DNA from: Larix kaempferi
Taxonomy: Eukaryota > Streptophyta > Pinopsida > Pinales > Pinaceae
Direction of reading: 5' to 3'
DNA: 64,000 nucleotides
Assembly: GCA_027924585.1 (NCBI GenBank)
Contig: BSBM01000370.1
Location: 30,897,501-30,961,500 of the forward strand
Shown: positions 58,644 to 64,000 of the stretch, one piece after another
How positions within the stretch are numbered: the first letter of the stretch is position 1
Layout: each line of letters starts with the position of its first letter
Notes under the pieces: generated by a model
The model's database searches: none
Told to the model about the DNA's origin: nothing
What the model saw: only the letters and a program-made list of their open reading frames with translations
Position numbers and translations under genes: made by a program

Positions 58644-59123
58644 GTGAAGGGTTTTTCCAAACTAACTCCTCCCCTTAGTGATTTAACCAAGAAGGATTCT
58701 TTCAAATGGGATGAAGAGGATGAAAAGGATTTCCAAATAATGAAAGAGGCAATGAGTACTTGTCCAACACTTGCATTACCATATTTTTCTAAACCATTTG
58801 TTTTGGAATGTGATGCATCAGGGGAAGGCATAGGGGCAGTCCTAAAGAGAAATCAACACCCCATAGATTTTGAAAGCAAAACATTGCAGCCACATGAGAG
58901 GATCTACTCCATCTATGACAAATAAATGTTATCCATCATGCATGCCTTGGCCAATTTTAGACAATATATGTTGGGGAATAAGTTTGTGGTCAAAACTGAT
59001 CATAACAGTTTAAAGCATTTCCTCACACAAAAAGATCTCAATGAAAGGAAACAAAAATGGGTAAGTAAGGTCCAAGATTTTGATTTTGACATTGAATACG
59101 TAAAGGGAAGAATAATATTGTAG
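58644..59123 (+). pseudogene. Gypsy-4 RNase H
   Basis: KGFSKLTPPLSDLTKKD leads into the domain: FVLECDASGEGIGAVL (about 58797-58844) with the first aspartate, YSIYDK then a TAA where the ELLAI-type helix would start (58923), and FVVKTDHNSLKHFLTQKDL (about 58984-59040) with the third. The frame ends at VKGRIIL and a TAG at 59121; the NVVADALSR block follows in a shifted frame. Confidence 0.87.
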
Positions 59124-59131
59124 CTGATGCA

Positions 59132-59900
59132 TTGTCTAGGAGACCTTCATTTTTCCTTATGTACATTTCAAAAGATTGGAAAGATGTGCTAATAATAGAG
59201 TATGCCAAAGATAGATTTGCTTGTGATTTGTTAGATGGGGTCCAAGTAGATGATAGATACAATATATTGAATGGCCTAATCTACTATAAAGATCGAATAT
59301 ACTTAGTTCATGGTTTGAACTTAAAGCACACGATCTTGAAGGAAGCTCATGATTCTCCTTTAGCGGGCCATCCTGGTTTCTTCAAAACATATAGGCAATT
59401 AAGACAAAGGTTTTCTTGGAAAGGGTTGAAGGAAGATGTTTTAAAGTATGTGAATGAATGCAATATATGTCAGCAAAACAAAGTTGAACACACCCATCCT
59501 GTTGGTCTCTTACAACCATTGCCCATTCCAGAACAAAAATGGGAAAACACCTCAATGGATTTCATCACAGGTTTGCCCAAGGATTTTGGTAAGGATTGCA
59601 TTTATGTTGTGGTGGATAGATGCACCAAATTTGATCATTTCTTTGCTATTGCATCATATTTTACTACTGCACAAGTAGTTGAGCTATTCCCAAAAACATT
59701 GTGAGTGACAGGGATAGCAGATTTATGAGTGCTTTTTGGAAAGAACTCTTCAAGTTGGTGGGAACTCAATTGACTACTAGCACAAGCTATCATCCTCAAC
59801 ATGATGTCCAAACAGAAAGGGTGAACCAATGGTTGGAGGGGTACTTGAGAAACTATGTTGGTGAGTAGCAGAAAGCATGGATTAAATGGCTACATTTGGG
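59132..59900 (+). pseudogene. Gypsy-4 integrase
   Basis: The zinc region has AHDSPLAGHPG (about 59345-59377) and CNICQQNK (about 59460), giving both histidines and both cysteines. The core has the first aspartate in TSMDFITGLPKDFGKDC (about 59551-59600). The frame breaks at TGA 59702; the second aspartate (VSDRDSRF) and the glutamate (QTERVNQW) are readable in shifted frames near 59704-59835. Stops at 59867 and elsewhere follow. Confidence 0.87.
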
Positions 59901-60108
59901 TGAGTTTTTCTACAATACTACTTTCCATATGTCCATCGGCATGTCTCATTTCAAAGAACTTTATGTTTATGAAGCACTCACCTTTTTTTATCACATTTTT
60001 TGTGATAGTAGAGATCCAAAATCTAAATATTGGGTTGAGGAAAGTCAAGAGATTTTGAAGCTTTTAAAAGACAATTTGCATGTTGCCCAAAATCAACAAA
60101 AATAGTAT

Positions 60109-60581
60109 GTGGATCAACATAGGAAGGAAAGAAATTTTAAAGTGAATGATTTGGTTTATTTGAGGCTGCATCCATATAAGAAAACCACCTTAAAATGGAA
60201 AGGATCGGAAAATCTTAAACCAATGTTTTATGGTCCATACAAGATAGTTCGAAAGGTTGGGGAGGTAGCTTATGAGATAGAACTTCCGGAAGGTAGAAAA
60301 ATCAAAAATATATTTCATGTTTCATGCCTTAAGAAGGATATTGGTTAGCAAATTTATATTTCAGAAACACTCCCTCCAGTATATGATGAATGAAAACTCA
60401 TACTCATTCAAGAAAAAAATTTGAAGACAAAAGAAAGAAAATTGAGGAGCAGAACCATAAGAGAATATTTTCTACAATGGAAATATTTTCTAAGTGAGGA
60501 TGCCACATGGGAAGAGGAAAAAAATTTGCAACATTCCAATTTGGAATTGCTTGAGGGCAAGAAATATTGGGTGGGGAGGAC
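60109..60581 (+). pseudogene. Gypsy-4 integrase C-terminus and chromodomain
   Basis: The GPY-type module reads FKVNDLVYLRLHPYK then KPMFYGPYKIVRKVGEVAYE and NIFHVSCLKKDIG, ending at TAG 60346. After a short gap a chromodomain is readable: REYFLQWKYFLSEDATWEEE (about 60448-60520), with the aromatic and TWE residues of the fold, then LELLEGKKYWVGRTV up to the LTR. Chromodomains in chromoviruses direct integration towards particular chromatin. The GGGTGGGGAGGAC purine run (60569-60581) just before the LTR is the polypurine tract. Confidence 0.85.
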
Positions 60582-61648
60582 TGTAATGTCCCCATCCAGA
60601 TAAATCACATGAAGGGAAAATTCCACCAATCTACTACTTCAATAGGTTGGGGTGGAAACATTTAGACTTGGAATAAGGGAGCTATAAAGACCCCAAATGG
60701 ACATTAGATTGACAAATATATATTAAAATGGGCTAAATAAATATTAATAATAAGAAAATAAGGTGGCCCTTGGTAATGAGGGCGCATAGGTGGTGTGAGA
60801 CCCACACAAGGCAAGATTATCCATGCGACATGGAATCCTATTCTCAACCATTCGAATCCAAGGTGGATTCTAACGTTCTTGGGGGATTTGGAGAGGCATT
60901 ATACTTGGAATGAATCAATGAGGGTCGAATTTGAGTGGAAGAGTAACTCCCATGGAAGAGGAAGAGGCATCTTAGAGGTATTGTGACACTTGGGATAGAT
61001 TCCCTAACTTCTATGACAACAATGATGAATATTCTATGACACTTATGACAAGGATCAGACTTGATTGATGACATCTGAACTATATTACATTTCAAGGATA
61101 AAAATATCCTCCAATAGGGCACATAAGGGAGATATGGCAGCCAAGATTCCCCCCATTCGAATTGATGGAAGAGGAAGGCTAGGAAATGTTGGACAAGTGG
61201 AACTCATGGGAATCTCTCCCTAATTCAAGTTGGGATTAAGCTCTTGGAGGGAATTCTAGACATGGAGGCATTGGGAGGTTAATAAAAGACAAGAAGAAAT
61301 AAGGAGATCAGCTTTTGATAATTTTTTCATTTGGAAAAAATTGGAGAGCTTACTTGTCCTTGCAAGGTAGATGCTTATCCTTCTTGCCTTAGAACCAATT
61401 TCGAGGGTGCAAGATTCCCATTCTATTTGGTTTATTGAGAGGTCATTCAGAACTCTCAATAGAGCTTCATGTAGATTTTTTTATTCAAGTTCAAACCCCA
61501 ACTGAGTTCAATTTCATCTTCTCTCATTCTTCTCTATGCCTATTCTACTATCTTTCTCTCAATGCCATGTAAATGTGCAAGGGTGCACTTCTTGTTGCAT
61601 ATATTTAGTGAAGGACTGTTATTTCGAATTCATGGACATGTTAGCTTC

Positions 61649-61689
<41 letters not shown>

Positions 61690-62394
61690 TTGTGTGTGTA
61701 TGTAATAATCATATAATCAAACCCATAGCTTGAAACATTATGTATTTCAAGTGATATTTCACATTCAAGGAAGAGATTCGAGCCATTTTCCCCATAGCAT
61801 TTGCATAGTGATTTTGGAATGATATTGTACCTATTTTATATCAGATTTTATTGAGTTATTTATCATGTTATGAGATGAATATGAAGTTAATTTGATGGCC
61901 CAAATGATGTGTGCATACCTCTTAAGTGTTACTATGGTTTATGAATAATTTCAAGACTCCTTTCCCACCAATTTCACCTCAAAAACTAGACTCTAGAAGC
62001 TGATGTTCATTAGGATTCCTATTCAACCCTAAAACCAAATATAATGTTTCACATGTATTGTTCCTAATGTATTCTAACAAATCCAAGTCTCATACCAAGA
62101 ATTAGTGAAGGTTGTATAGTTTTTGGAAGAGCATCTAATGGCAGACCTAGGGGGGATCTCCACTTCTCAAATTTACTAGTCTTGTTCCGAAAATTATTCC
62201 CATTCAATTTGCAGACCATGGATGGGTATATCAGTTGTTTGGATTTCTCATGGGTGTTTTAATATTTCCTATGCCCCATCAAGACATTCCTCCCCAAATT
62301 CGAAATCATTTGGAGGTGTTTGGAACTAGTTGTAAACAAAATCCTAGAGTCAAAACAAGGTGAATCCAAGGACTTCCTTTGAAGGGATATTACA
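60582..62394 (+). repeat. Gypsy-4 3' LTR
   Basis: It matches 54120-55887 and ends GGGATATTACA. It contains a (TG)n(CG)n microsatellite not present at the matching position of the 5' copy. Confidence 0.92.
61653..61689. repeat. (TG)13 followed by (CG)n microsatellite
   Basis: Thirteen TG units (61653-61678) run directly into alternating CG (61679-61687). The 5' LTR has only an ATGTATATCTA-like stretch at the matching place (about 55184-55195). Confidence 0.95.
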
Positions 62395-64000
62395 CTACAC
62401 ATGGACAAATTGTTCCATTGGAAGGTTGATGCACCTTTTGCAAGGGAATAAGGCATCACCGACGTGCTCTGGAAATGTGCAAAGCGCGTCACCTTAAGTC
62501 TGATGCACCTTGCCAAAGAACATGGCACATCGGGGTGACAAAAAAAGTCAAAGGGATAAACCTCAACTCTTCTTTTGGTATTTTATCCCAGGTTCTTTAT
62601 GAAACAAGGAATATAGAGGACACAAAACTCATGATGATGATATTTTGTTGTAACACAAGGGTGAAAGTCCCATGTCCAATCACAAGAAGAGTAGGCATCA
62701 TCAAAATTCGATGGATTCCCATGTTGCTCACCAGAAGTGTAAAATGTATCAAATAATTATCCATAGATGCAATCAGGAATATCACTCGCGTGTCTTTTCC
62801 CCCAAATAGGAAAATAAGATACACTCCAACCCAATTATCCAAATGGAAAGAAAAGTGCTTCGTTATGTGCATACTCCCAATGGCTCAACTATGTGCCACT
62901 AGTCAAAAAGTGCATGCAATCATAATGTGTCATGCTCAATGAAGTCAAGTTGGAACCATATGCACCTTTATGTGTGGAGGAATCAAAGGTAGGCATGGGA
63001 TTCCTCTTCAACTATTGGGAATGGAATGGTACTATTATTGAGTCAACTAGGGTGAATGTGGGATCCTTCTAATCCTCTTTAGGCACCATCAAGAAGAAAC
63101 ATTTGACCCAAACTTCCTTCTCAAATGACATGGAATAAGTAGAAGGAAATAATGCAGGATCATGGACAAAAATATCATCACTACAAAACTCATCCATCAA
63201 GCTAATGGATGCATTAACTCCATCAAAGGTTGGTCCATCAAACATGATATCTTCTGACTCCTCAATGAGGGAGTGACTCACTCCAGGAAGAAGCTTAGTT
63301 CTCTGGGGAATAGTATGTTCTTGGAAATCATCATTTGCATCCCAAAACTCCTCAAGCACATGCATGTCATTATGCACCTCATGAACCACTATATCATGAG
63401 TTTCCTCCATAGAAATCTGAGTGTCATCAATTGAAAGAGAATGGGTGACTGGAATATCAGAGGTAATATGTGATCTCTGCAACTCTTGGTGAAGTTTATC
63501 TATCTTCATCTTAGATTCCAAGAGGGAACTTTGAGTGCTTCTCAAAGAATATTGGGTGGCCATCAACTCATCATTGAGATTTCAATTCTCCTCATCATCC
63601 TTAAAGGATGATCCATGCAACATATGAACAAGCTCATACAAATAATCTCTGTCAGAAGTCATGTGTGAAAAATTACCTTATATTGTAGACATTGCTCTCT
63701 GGATCTTCTCCATGGATTCAAGGAAAGATTAATCTTCCAATGAAGCATCTCTCCAATAAAACGGTGACACTAAAACATGTGTATCATGGAGAATGTGTAA
63801 GGCCTCCTTGATCTTTCTTTAAATCACCTTGAGTGGCCTTTCAAAAGGAGAATGTTGAGAGCGAACCTCCTCATCAACTTTCAGTGGATCAACCTCATGA
63901 AGCTCTTGTGGTAATAGTGAGATCGATCCTTGGACTTTTTCCTCAACTGCAAGGACTTCATCTTCTTCAAGTTCAATGGAGTTTGTACCTGCATTAGCCT
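62395..64000 (-). pseudogene. Unrecognised protein family, copy 2, runs off window
   Basis: On the minus strand from the window edge: NSIELEEDEVLAVEEKVQGS, FERPLKVI, KIKEALHILHDTHVLVSPFY and SMEKIQRAMSTI, then a likely intron (GTAATTTTT near 63679). It continues MTSDRDYLYELVHMLHGSSF, a coiled-coil-like ESKMKIDKLHQELQRSH (about 63495-63525), HEVHNDMHVLEEFWDANDD, FEKEVWVKCFFLMVPKED, YAHNEALFFPFG, GWSVSYFPIWGK, YTSGEQHGN and CDWTWDFHPC near 62650. It matches copy 1 at many points in the same order. Stops are few for neutral DNA. No known domain is recognised, and the 5' end lies outside the window. Confidence 0.6.

Larger units (their letters stand above)
54120..62394 (+). mobile_element. Gypsy-4: chromodomain Ty3/gypsy element
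   Basis: LTRs at 54120-55887 and 60582-62394 begin TGTAATGTCCC and end GGGATATTACA-like, a near inverted repeat. Internally are gag with a zinc knuckle, protease, RT, RNase H, integrase and a C-terminal chromodomain, in chromovirus order, with many stops and frameshifts. The LTRs differ more than those of the copia elements, suggesting an older insertion. The flanking five bases (CTTGT and CTACA) do not match. Confidence 0.92.

Overview
This window looks like the repeat-filled intergenic DNA of a large plant nuclear genome. The evidence is AT-rich sequence, Ty1/copia and Ty3/gypsy elements of plant type, tRNA-Met and TGGCGCC-type primer sites, a plant mobile domain (PMD) reading frame, a LINE tail, and a two-exon relic of a plant SABATH methyltransferase. 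The scale of nesting and the degree of decay would suit a gymnosperm, but nothing seen fixes the species. I find no intact host gene, no tRNA or rRNA gene, and no bacterial features.

Layout. 1-9305: mostly unassigned DNA with the SABATH relic (4332-4740, minus), a 5'-truncated LINE (5113-5808, plus) and an LTR-like segment (about 8050-9038, minus). 9306-45267: a Tat-lineage-like Ty3/gypsy element (gypsy-1, plus), about 15.1 kb of its own sequence inflated to 36 kb by two insertions. The first is a gag-only copia element (copia-2, 18499-29266, plus), which itself holds a gag-pol copia element (copia-1, 19835-27043, minus). The second is a gypsy element with 2.7-kb LTRs and only gag (gypsy-2, 30392-40493, minus). 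45268-54119: remains of an unrecognised minus-strand gene or element, split by a third copia element (copia-3, 46179-52904, plus). 54120-62394: a chromodomain Ty3/gypsy element (gypsy-4, plus). 62395-64000: a second, diverged copy of the unrecognised minus-strand reading frame, running off the window.

The insertion order can be read from the joins. The gypsy-1 reading frame resumes after copia-2 across a perfect GGACA duplication. The copia-2 gag frame resumes after copia-1. The antisense PMD frame of gypsy-1 resumes after gypsy-2. The unrecognised frame resumes after copia-3 across a perfect ATATT duplication. By-eye LTR comparison gives about 24 mismatches in 588 (copia-1), 42 in 678 (copia-2) and 17 in 498 (copia-3), in line with copia-1 being younger than its copia-2 host.

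The most interesting material is in gypsy-1. It has a second, archaeal-type RNase H reading frame downstream of the integrase, an antisense PMD reading frame with its own TATA box, 34-bp tandem repeats in both the 5' leader and the region upstream of the antisense frame, and a zinc knuckle repeated after the protease. The unrecognised two-copy protein family, with its duplicated 59-bp exon, is the best candidate for something undescribed. All coding regions carry stops or frameshifts, so nothing here is likely to be mobile or expressed as a full protein.
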